Notes under the pieces: model-generated | What the model saw: only the letters and a program-made list of their open reading frames with translations | Database searches by the model: none | What the model was told of the DNA's origin: nothing | Source: Pleurotus ostreatus/Saccharomyces cerevisiae fusant | Lineage: Eukaryota; Opisthokonta | Length of the DNA stretch: 41,451 nucleotides | Direction of reading: 5' to 3' | NCBI GenBank assembly: GCA_024196135.1 | Contig: JAMQCK010000192.1 | Coordinates: forward strand, 1-41,451 | In this document: piece after piece, positions 30,727 through 41,451 of the stretch | Numbering within the stretch: position 1 is the stretch's first letter | How the letters are laid out: each line of letters begins with the position of its first letter | Program-made: the position numbers and the translations under genes

Positions 30727-33700
30727 ATGTCTACGCGAAGGCGTCGTCGGGCGTTGCCTAGGACGGTGTCAGCAACAGCAGATGAGGTCCGTGCCGAGTC
30801 TCTCTGTACGACCGTTCGTATGCTAATCTGTGCTCGTAGCATCAGGCAACAGCAGTACGTGCGCATGTCATGCAGAACGATCGACACTGATCACCCGACA
30901 GCCCCGCGACGATGAGCCCGAAGATGCGAACATGGCGGATAGCGACAACGAAGGCCCTGCCAGCACGCGTGAGATAGCTGTGAGTTGCCCGGCTTGCTCG
31001 TAGAAGCCCCTAGCTAACATCTGCAAAGCCTGAGACCGCCGCCGACATGATCGACCGTTTGGCGGCCGAGGACATCGAACTCAGCATCGTCGACAAAGCC
31101 GAGAATCTCGTTGAATCGGCCACAATGAGCCACTTCAAACTCGCGGTCAATACTGTGGAGCACCTTCTCATATGCCGGAGATGCGAGTCCGCTCTTGGGA
31201 TGGCATTCGCGACCCACCTCAGCAAGAAGCACGACGTCGACGGCAGGGGAGAATTGACGGGGGCCATGCTGGCGACTGTCAGGCAGGAGCTTGTGCGCGC
31301 GAACATTCATACATCGCCCCCTGCGTACCCCAAGGTACCAACGCTTCGGCCGCTGATCGAAGGCGTGGAGGTGGTGATGAAAGTTGGCTGCAGCGCCTGT
31401 ACCTACTCAGCGAATAAGGAAAAAGCCGTCGCGAACCACGTCAGGGAATGTCGCAAAAAGCATCCCAGCGCCCATGTCCTCAATCCCCTTCGGGTGCAGC
31501 GAGTGCAGCGCTGTTATGGGCTACATATCCGGGTCTTGGCGCCGCCACGGCGTGTGTCGCACCTTGTGACCGCCTTCCGAGACTTTATGGACCAGCGTTC
31601 TGAGACGTTGTCAAAGCCGCCAAAGGATAGCCGTCTTGTCAGCCCGCTTCTGTCTCGCACGAAGTGGCACATCATCTTCAGCCCGTACGAGCGCGCGAAG
31701 CTCATCGAAATGGCCGCTTTTCCAGGGTCCGACGACGCGCTGGCGGGACTGCCGGAAGGCGTCTTCAACTACATGATTCTTGGTACCGATAAGATTGACC
31801 GCACGGAGCGCCTTTTCCTGCAGCAGCTGAACACACCGAAGCCCGCAGCCAGGTGAGTTGTGCTCCGTGGGCACGTCCTTGCGGGCTGAGACTTACTGAT
31901 GTACAACCTCAGCGGGCTGAACAACACGCCTTTCCACCACCTCGGACAGCACGACTCGACGCTGCGGACGTATAGCAACGAAGTCGCCCGGCTGATAGCC
32001 TGCATCATGCGCAGCGACACGGAAGATCCCTCGGCCTTCCAGGTGCCGCGCTCACCTGCGCTTGACAAGGCCATCTATGAGCTCAGCATCGAGATCATAG
32101 ACCAACGGCCGATCCGCCCCAAGTTCATCCACAACATCCTGACCGCACTCTGGCTTCAGGACTGGCGTGGCGCGGCGCCCGTGAACGCAATGTGCGATCC
32201 GACCATGGCGTACGTTGGCTTGCAGGCCGCGAGGAAGGACGGCGAGTTTATGGACGCGCAAGGGCTGACGGGAGTGTGTGCCCGGCTGTTCTACTGCATC
32301 CGGGTATGCGTGCTTTGGGAGGTACACAATCGCGCGGGCGGGACGCCCATGGACATCGCTCCACAGGCGGGCACGGCAGCCGCGCAGATCCGTGCTGCTG
32401 CCCCGCTTCTCCAATTTGTCCAGGAGGACAATCTGTCCACCTTCGCGGCGTTGAAGAGCTTGTCCCACTACGCGAATTCAATCGTATACACGACTCCCGG
32501 CCGTCCCGTCATCACCTGGGTCGACACCGAGACCTACACGACGCTCATTTGCAGCGGCCAGCGCATCTCACTCGACAATATTCGCAGTATCGTCGAGCAC
32601 CTGCAGAAAGAAGTCATCGAGAAGTTCGAGAAGCTGACGGCGAAGCTGAAGACGGACATCGATTACTCCCAGATTCTCGACGACCCGCAGCAGGCTCGCG
32701 CGGGCTACTGCGCCCTAGACGCCACCCGACCGTTGGATAAGGAGGCCTTCGACAAGTTCTTTGACGCTCTTCTGGCGCACCCGGACCTCGGCTTTGTAGT
32801 GAACGGGGAGCTCGACGTCGGACGTATCTTGGCGTGGATGAGGGAGCTCGGTGACCTGGAGGAGGCGTTGATGGTGCTCGTGCAGTTTTCGAGTGGAGGG
32901 CCGGCCCGAGGCACCGAGCTTGCCTCCCTGCTCGTGCGCAATACGGCAGAGCGCCTGCGCAATCTGGTTGTATACGGCGAGCGTCCTGTACTTTATCGGG
33001 ACTACAGCAAGACCACCGGCCTTCTGCAGCACGACAAGACCATCATCTCCTCCTTGGACGCGGTGACCGGCGACATCGTCTGCCGCGTACATCGCTGGTG
33101 CAGGCCTACGGCGGAGTGGTTCGCTAAGATTGCGTTTGGCGCTGCGCAGGCAGAGGCGATGATCGAGAGATATCGCACTCGTCTCTTCGTGCGGTACGAC
33201 GGCGAGTTGACCTCCGACCACCTGTCCACCAAGATGGCGAGGGTCTCAGTGAAGGCTGCGAGCGTCCGAATCACCTTGCGCAACCACCGCCACATTTACA
33301 CCGCCTTCAACCGCAAGCTCATCCCCATGGGCGGTGACGAGGACGAGGACGATATCGAGGACGAGAACGTCGCCATAGATGCTGAGCAGACAGGGCACAC
33401 CGCCCAAACCGCGCAGCGTCTGTACGGCCGCGCCAGTCACACCATCTGGGGGGCGCGCGAGGACCGCACCAACCTGTTTATTCAGAACAGCGATCGCTGG
33501 GCATCGATCCTCGGCCTCGTACCGGGTGGGCACGCGCTGCCGTACTACAAGGCGACCATGGCGGCCTTTGACAGTATCGTGACCGCTCCTGCGCGCGCGC
33601 GGAGGAGGATGCTCGCGGGCAGAGGCGGTCTGTCAGACGACGTGGGCCGAGACCTTATGGCGGCCATCACGGCCCTCACGTCCAAGGTCGACCGCGTCAA

Positions 33701-36700
33701 CGAAGTTGTCAACGACCTTCGCGCTCAGCTATCCACGGTTCAAAAGACGCAGAACGCCGGCCTGGACGATGCGGCCGACGCGGAGGAGGCTGTGGATGAC
33801 GCGCCCCGCTCTTCGGCGCCTCTAGCATCTCGCTCATCGCCGCGGCTGAGGCACACGTCACCGGCCGTTGGGGCTCTCGCCAGCCAAAGGTCGCAATCCA
33901 GACCGAGTGCGTTGCGTACGCCCGTTTTCTACTCTCCTTCGCTAACCATAGTCCAGGCGGGGGCACGTTCTTTTCCAAGGATCGGCCGCCACCAATCGTT
34001 GCCGCGCAAGGTGCGTATGCCGCCTTTCTACGCGCACAGCCCCTGACTGTACTTTCAACAGTGGCCCCCGACGACGGTATGTTTCTGCGCAGCCATGCGT
34101 CCACGACTACTCACTGCTTTCCATTGCGCATGTACAGACCAGGCGGAATGGGCGCTGTCCCCGGCCGGGCCAACGCTCTCGGACGACGAGTACGCGACCG
34201 GTGAGTGCATTTCAGACGATGCTCCCGCACATCGTGCTCATAACATTCCAAGATGGCCCTGTGGATGTGCAGATGAGCTCACCGCAAGCGAGCCCCATCG
34301 GATCGCCCGAGATGCGTACGTGATGCTCGCTGCAACGCAAGCTGCATGTCTGACTCGCATTTCAGGACCTACTCGCCTGCTACCGCAAGGCCAATACAGC
34401 GCACGGCAACGAGCCGGATCCGACGTGTCCATGGGTGCGCATGGATTTTGCACGGCTACTGTAACGCTGACATTGGATCCAGCGTCGAATGAGTCCGGCA
34501 CCCTAGAGCACTCGTTTCAGCCGCTGGCCATGTTGCCGGAGAGCAGGCCACCGCAACCAGCACCGCCAGGAACCCGCCGGACGGCCACGACTGTCGCGCT
34601 CGCCACCACCAGCGTCGATAAAGGAAAGCGGCGGGCTGCGCCCAGCGCAGGCACCACCGGTGCGGGCCCACCGGTGCAGAGCCCAAAGCCATGTGAGACG
34701 CGTGGCCGCGATCGTTTATGCTGGGATCTCTGACCAACTTCTCAGTGTTCTCGTTGCCCGAAACCCACCAATGGTGGTACGACGCTCCGTACGAGGATCT
34801 GGCCAAGATCCCCCGCGATGATGTGGTTTGGATCCTGCAGAAGCTCCTCAACTCGGATCGCGCCGTCTGGAAGTCGCGCGAGCAGCGCCTGGCGATCCAC
34901 CTGTGCAGGTAAGACATTTTAAAAAGTACTTGACAAGTGTCCGGCAAATCGTTGAAAAAGTAGCGAGGGTCTTATCCGCACAGCCACGGCCTCCCGGCCG
35001 CTGCCCGGGACGACGCCGGGCACCACCCTTTGCGGTAGGTGACCCCCCGGCCTCGCCGGTCGGGGTTTTCCGCAGCACGCGTCGCACCTCGCGCGCGCTC
35101 CGCCGCCATCGCGGCCGCCTCGTGCCCTGCGACGACTGATGCGCCGCCCGCGCGCCGTCGCCGTCGCTTAGTCAGCGTGTCGGCGCGTCGGGCTCGCGCG
35201 CGGCGGCGGCGCCGCCGCCGCCACCGCTTGCATTCTCGCGCTGGTTCGTATAGAGAATGAATGTCATATGTATAATACAATATAATATACACCAAAAAGC
35301 GCTGAGAAGCGCGAAATGAAGAGAACAAGGACAAAAACGCGTCGACGAAAAATTTCGCCGGCGCGGCGCGCGTTGTGCTGTCCAGAGGCGGACGCGTACG
35401 ACGACGCGCTTTGGGAAGGGAGAGGGTAGGGTGGGCAGGATGGCGCCCTTCGCCCAGCCTGGCTGCTAGGAAAGGAGGGGGTGGGGGTTGGGGTGTCGGG
35501 GTGATGAAGGGCGCGGTTGCTATGCGCGCGCAGGCGAGGTTACCGGCAGCAGGCTTGTCCAGCAATGACGGCGAGGGCGTGGCGAAGGTCGAAGGGGGGT
35601 ACGCGGAGGCGGTAGCTGGCCGGCGACGGCTGGCGAGGCGCCAGGTGGTGGTCAGGAGAAGACTGGCGCGACCGGTCACAAGCGTGACCGGTAGCGCGCC
35701 AGCCCGCGCCTGCGCGTCTGTAAGCGCCGGGGTTAAATCCCCAGGCCATCCCTCCTCTCCCCTTAGACCCGAAAAGCCTAGTAAGGTCAGATGACGTGTC
35801 CCGCGTCAAGCCCAGCACCACGAGCTCGCCAGTGCGGTGGGTGCTCGAACGGGCCGTGCTCTGCACGGGACGCGCACCCGGACGTTGGGGAGGAAGGGGA
35901 AGGGGGGGTTACTTTCAGCCTTGAGTCTGATCAAGGTGGACTCACGACGCGTTAGCATCGTGGGCACATGGGGCTTTCTGACAATGAAAAGAAAAGGTTA
36001 GTTCATTATAAGGATGCGGCACGTTGCCACGTACCTGCAGCCCTCTCCCCTATGTTCAGAGGTCGCCATAACAACTTGAATTGCGCTCCTCTGTGCGCTG
36101 CAAGCCGCTGCTCGCGCGCATCGCGCCCGATCTTGAGTCGCGCCAAGTGGGAGGTGCGCGGGTGGGCGCGGCAAGGCATGGGCGTCTTCCTGAGTCGTGT
36201 TTCACTCGTTTTACGAGGGGGGAAGAGGAGGGAAGGGACGAGGAGGGCGGCGGGGCGACCGGAGGAGCGGGGTGGTGGTGGTTGAGGACAAGCAGAGCGC
36301 ATTTGGGCGCATCGGAGGACCGGCCCGGACGCTCGGTCCGACCTCCGAGCATCGTCGACGTTGACGTCGACGGTCTCGGGTTCATGCCGAGGACATACAA
36401 AGCGCAAGGTGGCTTCGGAATATATAGCTATATTTACCAGAGAAATGATCCTGAAAGTTTCGTGCGGATCGAAGCAGGCCAATGTACTCAACTTGAATTC
36501 GGCTTCGTTTGTGCAAGAAGGACCATGAACTGCACCTCCCAACCACTTGCTTTCGACGCCGTTTGACTTCCCCCTTCCTTGAATCGCGGCGGATTGCCTT
36601 GGAATAAATTGCATACTATAGGGATATACTCCTAATATAGTCCTCTGTGTGTAAACGACTTGTATCTGTACCGGATACGATAGAAATGGAGGTATAGTGC

Positions 36701-39700
36701 GGTTTGAGGGCCTTATAAAAGCAGCGCGCATTTATGTATATTATAATCCTTTTTAGACTCATCTCAACACCGATCTTCATTCGCATGTATCTATAGCTCA
36801 CAAGTCAGCCTTTTCCTGCATCTCAAAGCATCACGATGACATGATATTTGCATCCCATTCCTGTTCACGCGCTGTGATACAACGCGTTCGTGACGTAACG
36901 CCTTCAGGGCGTTCTCTTCAGCCTAAGACCACCATACACCGGATATGCACTTCGGGATTGTGTCGCAGAGCACGGGGAGGGTATATTCTGGCCCAGTAGC
37001 CCTCGAAGTGCGTGTATTATGCGCTAGAATATACATTTTACTGATCTTTTGTACATGCCGTTATTGCACATCACCGGCAAGCGATTCTGGACAGATAGTG
37101 CTAGAGAATATGTAGGAGGGGTATACCCACGGCCACCGCGCTCATCGCGACACTGCGTGAGCTGTCTAGACGTCACCCCGGAGGACGCGCGCGGACGCGC
37201 AGGCTGACACGCGCCACAGGATCAACATGACCAAACAAGCGCCGATCGACTGTTTCTCTTCCTCACCACACCTCCTTCGATGCTGCGCTGCCCCTCCCCA
37301 CCACCTTCGTGTCAGGCCCGACTACAAGCGCCACGAAAAGCCGCTGCTATGGCACTCTCCCCCTTACATCGCGCTTCAACCCCAATAAACATCAAGGGCA
37401 CGGCGCGCTTTCGCATCGTCAGGGGCACGCCGCGTCTACATGCGCGCACTGGCCCGACCTCTCCACCGCGTACCCCTCTCCCTCCCCCTACCCGCGACCA
37501 ACCTCCCCCTCAATTCGTGCGGCCGATCCACGTGTGAATCACGCAATTCACAGCCGGATAACACTCCCTCCCCCCTGTCCCGCATCCACCCCACCCCACT
37601 GTCATGAACGGTGGCGAGCTCACATGCAAGCTCGTCATCTAAAAAGCCCTCTCTCACCACCTCCTCCCATACGACACGTACACGCACGCCCGCGCAAGGG
37701 AGCGCGGGCTGCGCGACACGTGTCACGCGGGCGAAAATTTTCGCCCGCGCATTTTCGTGTCTTTTTCCTTCATCTCGCGCGCCCGAGCGCTCTTTTCTGT
37801 AATCACATACATATAATACATTTGCTCTTCATTTTCTGCGCGACCCATCGCGAGAACACGACCGGCGGCGGCGGCGGCGGCGGCGATGCGCGCGCGCGCG
37901 GCGCGCTGGACGGGCTGACTAAGCGACGGCAACGACGCGCAGGCGGCGCATCAGCCGCCGCAGAGCACGAGGCAGCCCCGACGGCGGCGGAGGGCGCGCG
38001 ACGCGCGGCGCGTGCTGCGGAAAACCCCGACCGGCGAGGCCGGGGGGTCACCTACCGCAAAGGGCGATGCCCGGCGTCGACCCGGGCAGCGGCCGGAGGG
38101 CCGTGGCTGTGCGGATAACACCTTCGTTACATTTTCAACGATTTGCCGGACACTTGTCAGGTACTTTTTAAAATGTCTTACTTGCACAGCTGGGCGATCA
38201 TCCTGCTGTTGAGACTGGAGGGCGACGTGGCCATCGCACTACGCACGTCCGCTGGCAAGTCGCTCATCGCCGTGATACCATCCCGTGTGGAGAAGGCGTA
38301 CACCATCATCATGATCCCGCTGAACTCGCTCATGCGGGACTGGGAGCGACGGCTGGGCGCTGCTCGCATTGGCTTCGAGCGCTTCCGCAGCGCGCAGGTC
38401 AGTCTGACCGGCCAGCACAACATCATCCTCGTCTCGGTTGATGTCGCGCGGAACCGGCCGTGGAAGATGGCCCTCATGGAGCTCGTCAAGCGAGGCGCTA
38501 CCATCGCCCGTATCATTGTCGACGAGGTCCAGCTGGTGCTGACGTCTTCCAACTTCCGCCCGGCCTTGGAGAACATGCACGAGATCCGGACGGTTCCCGC
38601 TCCCCTCGTCCTCTTCTCCCACAACCTGGCCCCGCAGACCATGTCTTTCTACACCGACCAGTTTGGCCTCGTCAACCCGCTCGTCGTGCGTGGCCTTTGT
38701 CACCGCCCCGAGATTCGGTACGAGATTGGCGCCATCTGGACCGACGTCACCTCCAATGTCACCAAGATAGACGAGCTGGTGGCTAAGCATGTCCGGCCCG
38801 GCACGAAGGACCGGTACATGGTTTATGTCAACTTCAAGGACGACGGGAAGCTGCTCGCGGACCGACTACGCCTGCCACTCTATCACTCGGCGAAGGACAG
38901 CGGCAAGTTTCGCATGACGGAGGAGAGGCAGATTGAGATCTACAATTCGTGGGTAGCCGGCGAGGTTCAGGGTATCGTGACCACCAGCGCGCTGTCCGCA
39001 GGGAACGACTATTCTCACGTGACCTTGGTCATCCACGTTGGCACCCCACGCTGCAGCACGGACTTTGAGCAAGAGAGCGGTCGGCTCAGCCGCGATGGCC
39101 GCCGGGGTACGTCCGTGATCCTTCCTTCCGTGCACATGCCGCCGGACAAGAGCACGGAGGAGATGAAGGTCATGCGCGGCTTCTACATCATCCAGTTCAT
39201 CGTCTACAAGATGGCCACCCTGGCAGTTGACGACGTCGGCCGGTGCATACGGCGTTACCTCATGGAGTTCACGAGCGGCAAGGCCCTCGCATGCTGGCAG
39301 ATCCACAATGCGGCGCTGTGTCAGTTCTGCGAGCAGTGTACGTCGTCGTCTGTTACGGCTACTCTGCGGATTCTAACTTCTGCCCGCAGACCTCAAAACT
39401 TTGTCAAGGGACGAGCGTGAAGGGCTCCTCTGTACGGCGTACGTCGAGGAGCAGAACCCCGCCTTACAGCCGCTCATTCCTCGTCATCACATGCCCGAGG
39501 AGCAGGCTAGTCAGGTCATCCGCAAAAGGCAGGAGCGCTTTGCAGCCGCGGTGGCCGCGTCCGAGGCGCGTACCGCTGCACGAGAGACGGCGAAGGGGGA
39601 TAAGGTCGACAACTACCGGCGCTTCTTGGACCTTTGTGGGAACTACTGCGGCTTCTGCCTTGTGCGCGCCTTTGCGAAAGGAGGGAGGGGTCCGACGCCG

Positions 39701-40102
39701 GCGATGGACCACGAGGTCAACGTCTGCCCCAGCTTCGACGGGTACGACGACAGACAAGCCTTCTACAGCTTCCGAAGGAGCATAAAATACCGGAGCGGGC
39801 ACGCTCTCTGCTACAGTTGCCATTACGCGTCGATGGGGTCGAACCAGCTACACCCTGACTTCAAAGACAGAGAGCACCCACACAAGCGCGTCGGGCTCGA
39901 GATGGCGTGGGGCGTCTTTCACGACAAGGATTTGAAGAAAGAGGCGCTCAGGGAGCTCGTCCCGACCGTCCATCCACCGGCGCGCCAGCATACCTGGAGC
40001 TCTCTTTCGGGGTTCGCGCAGTGGATTTCGGACAAGGATGCCACGGAGGAGCCGACGAGCGTCATGGCAATAATGGACTTTGTACGCAGGAAGTACACGT
40101 AG
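30727..40102 (+). CDS. Telomere-linked RecQ-like helicase with OrsD-like N-terminus (TLH)
   Basis: Model of 14 exons: 30727-30786, 30840-30854, 30902-30979, 31029-31852, 31913-33906, 33957-34010, 34062-34076, 34138-34200, 34253-34315, 34366-34434, 34483-34692, 34746-34908, 38190-39337, 39390-40102. Exons total 5469 nt, giving 1822 codons and one open frame if the 3.3 kb insertion is spliced. Near residues 100-119 there is C-x2-C ... H-x4-H (CRRCESALGMAFATHLSKKH) and near 165-195 a second Cys/His cluster (CSACTYSANKEKAVANH), as in OrsD-like domains of basidiomycete TLH proteins. Helicase motifs: I RTSAGKS (about 1221-1227), II IVDEVQ (about 1314), a motif III position reading SHN, V-VI IHVGTP and QESGRLSRDGRRG. 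The C-terminus has a Cys-rich domain (CGNYCGFC ... CYSCH). Small linker exons are the least certain (the donor at 33907 could instead be 33916). It probably unwinds DNA at chromosome ends; DEVQ and SHN deviate from the usual DEAH and SAT. Confidence 0.88.
34891..34897. repeat. Target-site duplication, left copy (GGCGATC)
   Basis: GGCGATC directly precedes the left inverted repeat and is repeated exactly at 38193-38199 directly after the right one. Removing one copy plus the element restores a smooth helicase reading (EQRLAI-ILLLRLEG), as expected for an empty site. Confidence 0.75.
34898..35367 (+). repeat. Left terminal inverted repeat
   Basis: The outer ~180 bp match the right arm with few differences (GTAAGACATTTTAAAAAGTA, TGACAAGTGTCCGGCAAATC, GGTGACCCCCCGGCCTCGCC). 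Similarity then weakens through a GC-rich trinucleotide stretch (about 35180-35230) and can be followed to an AAATTT-centred block at about 35345-35367. Confidence 0.85.
37727..38192 (-). repeat. Right terminal inverted repeat
   Basis: Reverse complement of the left arm. It starts inside at a perfect palindrome (GCGGGCGAAAATTTTCGCCC, 37727 onward), contains a (GGC)n stretch near 37862-37885, and ends in CTTACTTGCACAG. The conserved outer part includes GGGGTCACCTACCGCAAAGG. Confidence 0.85.
38193..38199. repeat. Target-site duplication, right copy (GGCGATC)
   Basis: Exact copy of 34891-34897, immediately after the right inverted repeat. In the helicase frame it contributes to the codons for Trp-Ala-Ile just before ILLLRLEGD. 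Confidence 0.75.
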
Positions 40103-40292
40103 ACGGACAGTACGTAGTTATGCATATCCTACAGATAATGTTCTGGAACTGGCCCGCATGAAACCCATGCGACACACGCATCCCGCATCTCAACGGCCCA
40201 GACTCGGGGGTGACGTGGCCCGCGCTCGGCCGGGGCCTGCCGAACGCAGCGCGAACGTGGCGGCCCCATGCGGTTAAAAGTGTGCCTTTCGC

Positions 40293-41071
40293 ATGTCCAG
40301 CACCATCCTGCTTTTTCATCCCATGGCCAGCACTCTCAGCGCTTCCAGCGCCGCCGGCACAGACGTGGATGTCCTCGCCCTCGCTCATAGCGTGGAGGAT
40401 TGGAGCCTTGTTGACGGGCAGACGATGGATATTGAGGGATCGGTGTCTCTGGTGCGTTCCCGGCGCGCCGACATTACTCGCGACTGATCAATGTTTAGAC
40501 CACCGACGGTGGGGAGGCCACTCCGCCAGAGTCCGCAGACGACGCGGCACGTCGCAGGATGGCCAGGGAGGAGCTCGTCCGCCGCTACGCAAGATTTCTG
40601 TACATCTGTGAGGGCAACTGCGGCCTCTGTGCTCTCCACGCTTTTGTCGAAGGGGATATCCTTCCCGGTCCGGGTACGTCCCACGACATCAACAAATGCC
40701 CCAGCCTCGGCGGGTCTGAAGAGCTCCTGCGGTTCTACGCCTTCCGCAGGGCAATCAAGTACACGCCCGGTCACCGCCTCTGTTGGACCTGTCATATCGG
40801 GGCGATAGAGGAGCTACACCCCGACTTCGGCCGCACGGTGCACAGGGACAGGCGCGTCGGCCTCCCAATGGCGTGGGGCATCTTCCAGGACCCGGAGCTG
40901 AAGCGGGACGCATTCTGGGATCTGGTTTGCTCCTCACCGCGGGCGCGGTCGCGCGGTCATAGCTGGGACACTGTGGATGGGTTTATCGCCTGGATCGTCG
41001 ACAAGGATGCAACGGACGAGCCGACGAGTGTCATGGCGCTGATGGACTTTGTACGCAGGAAGTACATGTAG
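40293..41071 (+). CDS. Solo copy of the TLH C-terminal Cys-rich domain (gene Q1)
   Basis: Model: exons 40293-40451 and 40499-41071, a 47-nt intron (GTGCGT ... CTGATC ... TTTAG), 243 codons. The 53-residue exon 1 (MSSTILLFHPMASTLSASS) is new and has no match in the helicase. Exon 2 begins with an acidic linker, then aligns along its length with TLH residues encoded at 39600-40102: C-x3-C-x2-C (CEGNCGLC), a lone Cys (NKCPS), FRRAIKYTPGH, CWTCH, MAWGIF and the shared ending PTSVMALMDFVRRKY. The conserved Cys/His pattern suggests zinc binding. Frame intact and start context reasonable, so it may be expressed and could compete with or partner the helicase C-terminus; that role is inference. Confidence 0.8.
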
Positions 41072-41272
41072 ATAGACAGTACGTAGAATCTATGCAGGTG
41101 TGCATATTCTACAGATAATGTTGTGGAACTGGCCCGCATAAAACCCATGCGACACACGCATCCCGCATCTCAACGGCCCAGACTCGGGGATGACGTGGCC
41201 CGCGCTCGGCCGTGGTTTGCCGAACGCAGCGCAAACGTGGCGGCTGCATGCGGTTAAAAGTGTGCCTTTCGC

Positions 41273-41451
41273 ATGTCCAGCACCATCCTGCTTTTTCATC
41301 CCATGGCCAGCACTCTCAGCGCTTCCAGCGCCGCCGGCACAGACGTGGATGTTCTCGCCCTCGCTCATAGCGTGGAGGATTGGAGCCTTGTTGACGGGCA
41401 GACGATGGATATTGAGGGATCGGTGTCTCTGGTGCGTTCCCGGCGCGCCGA
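41273..41451 (+). CDS. Second solo TLH C-terminal gene, cut by the window end (gene Q2)
   Basis: Exon 1 of a further array unit: the same 53 codons as Q1 with one silent difference (GTT for GTC in DVDV), the same GTGCGT donor at 41432, and intron sequence to the window end. The second exon lies outside the window, so integrity is unknown. Confidence 0.75.
   Translation, partial: MSSTILLFHPMASTLSASSAAGTDVDVLALAHSVEDWSLVDGQTMDIEGSVSLVRSRRA

Larger units (their letters stand above)
34898..38192. mobile_element. TIR DNA element inside the TLH gene carrying splice sites at its ends
   Basis: About 3.3 kb bounded by long inverted repeats and an exact 7-bp direct repeat. The left end reads CTGTGCAG|GTAAGACATTTT, a strong 5' splice site at 34908/34909. 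The right end is its reverse complement, AAAATGTCTTACTTGCACAG|, which works as a 3' splice site at 38189/38190. Excision as a 3281-nt intron joins phase 2 to phase 2 and keeps the helicase frame, adding seven residues (HLCSWAI). Inside, an AT-richer core (about 36550-37080) and short frames are seen but no recognisable transposase, so it is probably non-autonomous. Long TIRs with a 7-bp duplication do not decide the superfamily (Mutator-like usually gives 8-11 bp). Alternative view: a simple disruptive insertion that makes TLH a pseudogene. Confidence 0.85.
40122..41451 (+). repeat. Direct tandem array, ~980 bp unit
   Basis: The segment following the TLH stop (from ACAGATAATG at about 40131) repeats after the next gene (from about 41111). 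Matching start codons are 40293 and 41273, a period of 980 bp. From 40293-40471 versus 41273-41451 I see a single base difference. The unit contains an upstream region, a short N-terminal exon and one copy of the TLH C-terminal domain. The array runs off the window, so copy number is unknown. Confidence 0.9.

Noticed and set aside
34095..34733. Separate 212-codon plus-strand gene between the TLH domains
   Set aside because: Its frame runs through several clean 48-53 nt introns of the TLH gene; splicing them gives a continuous helicase frame.
36006..36731. 241-codon minus frame in the element core
   Set aside because: No recognisable domain, composition unlike the genuine genes here, no splice partners. 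It could not be supported as a transposase.
37309..38118. A 269-codon ORF inside the inserted element, with a partner frame in the left arm
   Set aside because: Both frames lie in the inverted repeats and consist of GC-rich low-complexity sequence; similarity follows from the TIRs and no transposase motif is visible.
34909..38189. Calling TLH a plain pseudogene because of the insertion
   Set aside because: The strong splice sites, matched phases and intact downstream exons argue against simple inactivation; kept as the alternative in the findings.
1..41451. tRNA, rRNA genes or a CRISPR array
   Set aside because: No cloverleaf, rRNA-like block or regularly spaced short repeats were noticed; CRISPR would also be out of place in a fungus.

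Overview
The window looks like a chromosome end of a basidiomycete fungus, probably an Agaricomycete. It opens with 26 perfect CCCTAA repeats (TTAGGG telomere read inward). Genes are dense and broken by 45-60 nt introns with GTRNGY donors, CTRAY branch sites and NAG acceptors. The largest gene is a telomere-linked RecQ-like helicase (TLH) with an OrsD-like N-terminus, typical of basidiomycete subtelomeres. All gene models are manual splices; where a total length is given, the exon lengths sum to whole codons and the reading frame stays open.

Layout. 1-156 is telomere and 157-1060 is AT-rich and gene-free. About 1.3-6.6 kb holds degenerate gene remnants and a structured tandem duplication. From about 7.2 to 29.4 kb the supported genes lie on the minus strand, pointing at the telomere. 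In order they are: two Cys-rich Zn2Cys6-like proteins (7.2-9.0 and 9.9-11.2 kb); a gene pair (C at 11.6-12.5, E at 13.0-13.8 kb); a TET/JBP-like 2-oxoglutarate/Fe(II) dioxygenase (14.3-16.0 kb); a second copy of the pair (D at 17.5-18.6, F at 18.9-19.8 kb); two large paralogous helical proteins of unknown family (21.0-23.2 and 23.6-27.6 kb); and a poorly resolved acidic/basic gene (27.8-29.4 kb). At about 29.5 kb the polarity flips. A small coiled-coil protein (29.7-30.5 kb), the TLH helicase (30.7-40.1 kb) and a tandem array of solo TLH C-terminal domains (40.3 kb to the window end) are all on the plus strand.

Main discovery. The TLH gene carries a ~3.3 kb element with ~470 bp terminal inverted repeats (34898-38192), flanked by an exact 7-bp direct repeat and placed just before the helicase Walker A motif. 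The inverted-repeat end reads as a 5' splice site on the left and, in reverse complement, as a 3' splice site on the right. Splicing there restores one open frame of 1822 codons and leaves exactly seven extra residues (7-bp duplication plus 14 bp of element). The element therefore looks like a self-concealing, introner-like DNA transposon sitting as a giant intron.

A second candidate system is the set of telomere-facing, lineage-specific proteins made of an N-terminal helical domain plus a Zn2Cys6-like double-cysteine knot. They occur as a duplicated block with conserved exon lengths next to a putative DNA-modifying dioxygenase and the helicase. A joint role at chromosome ends is only inference.
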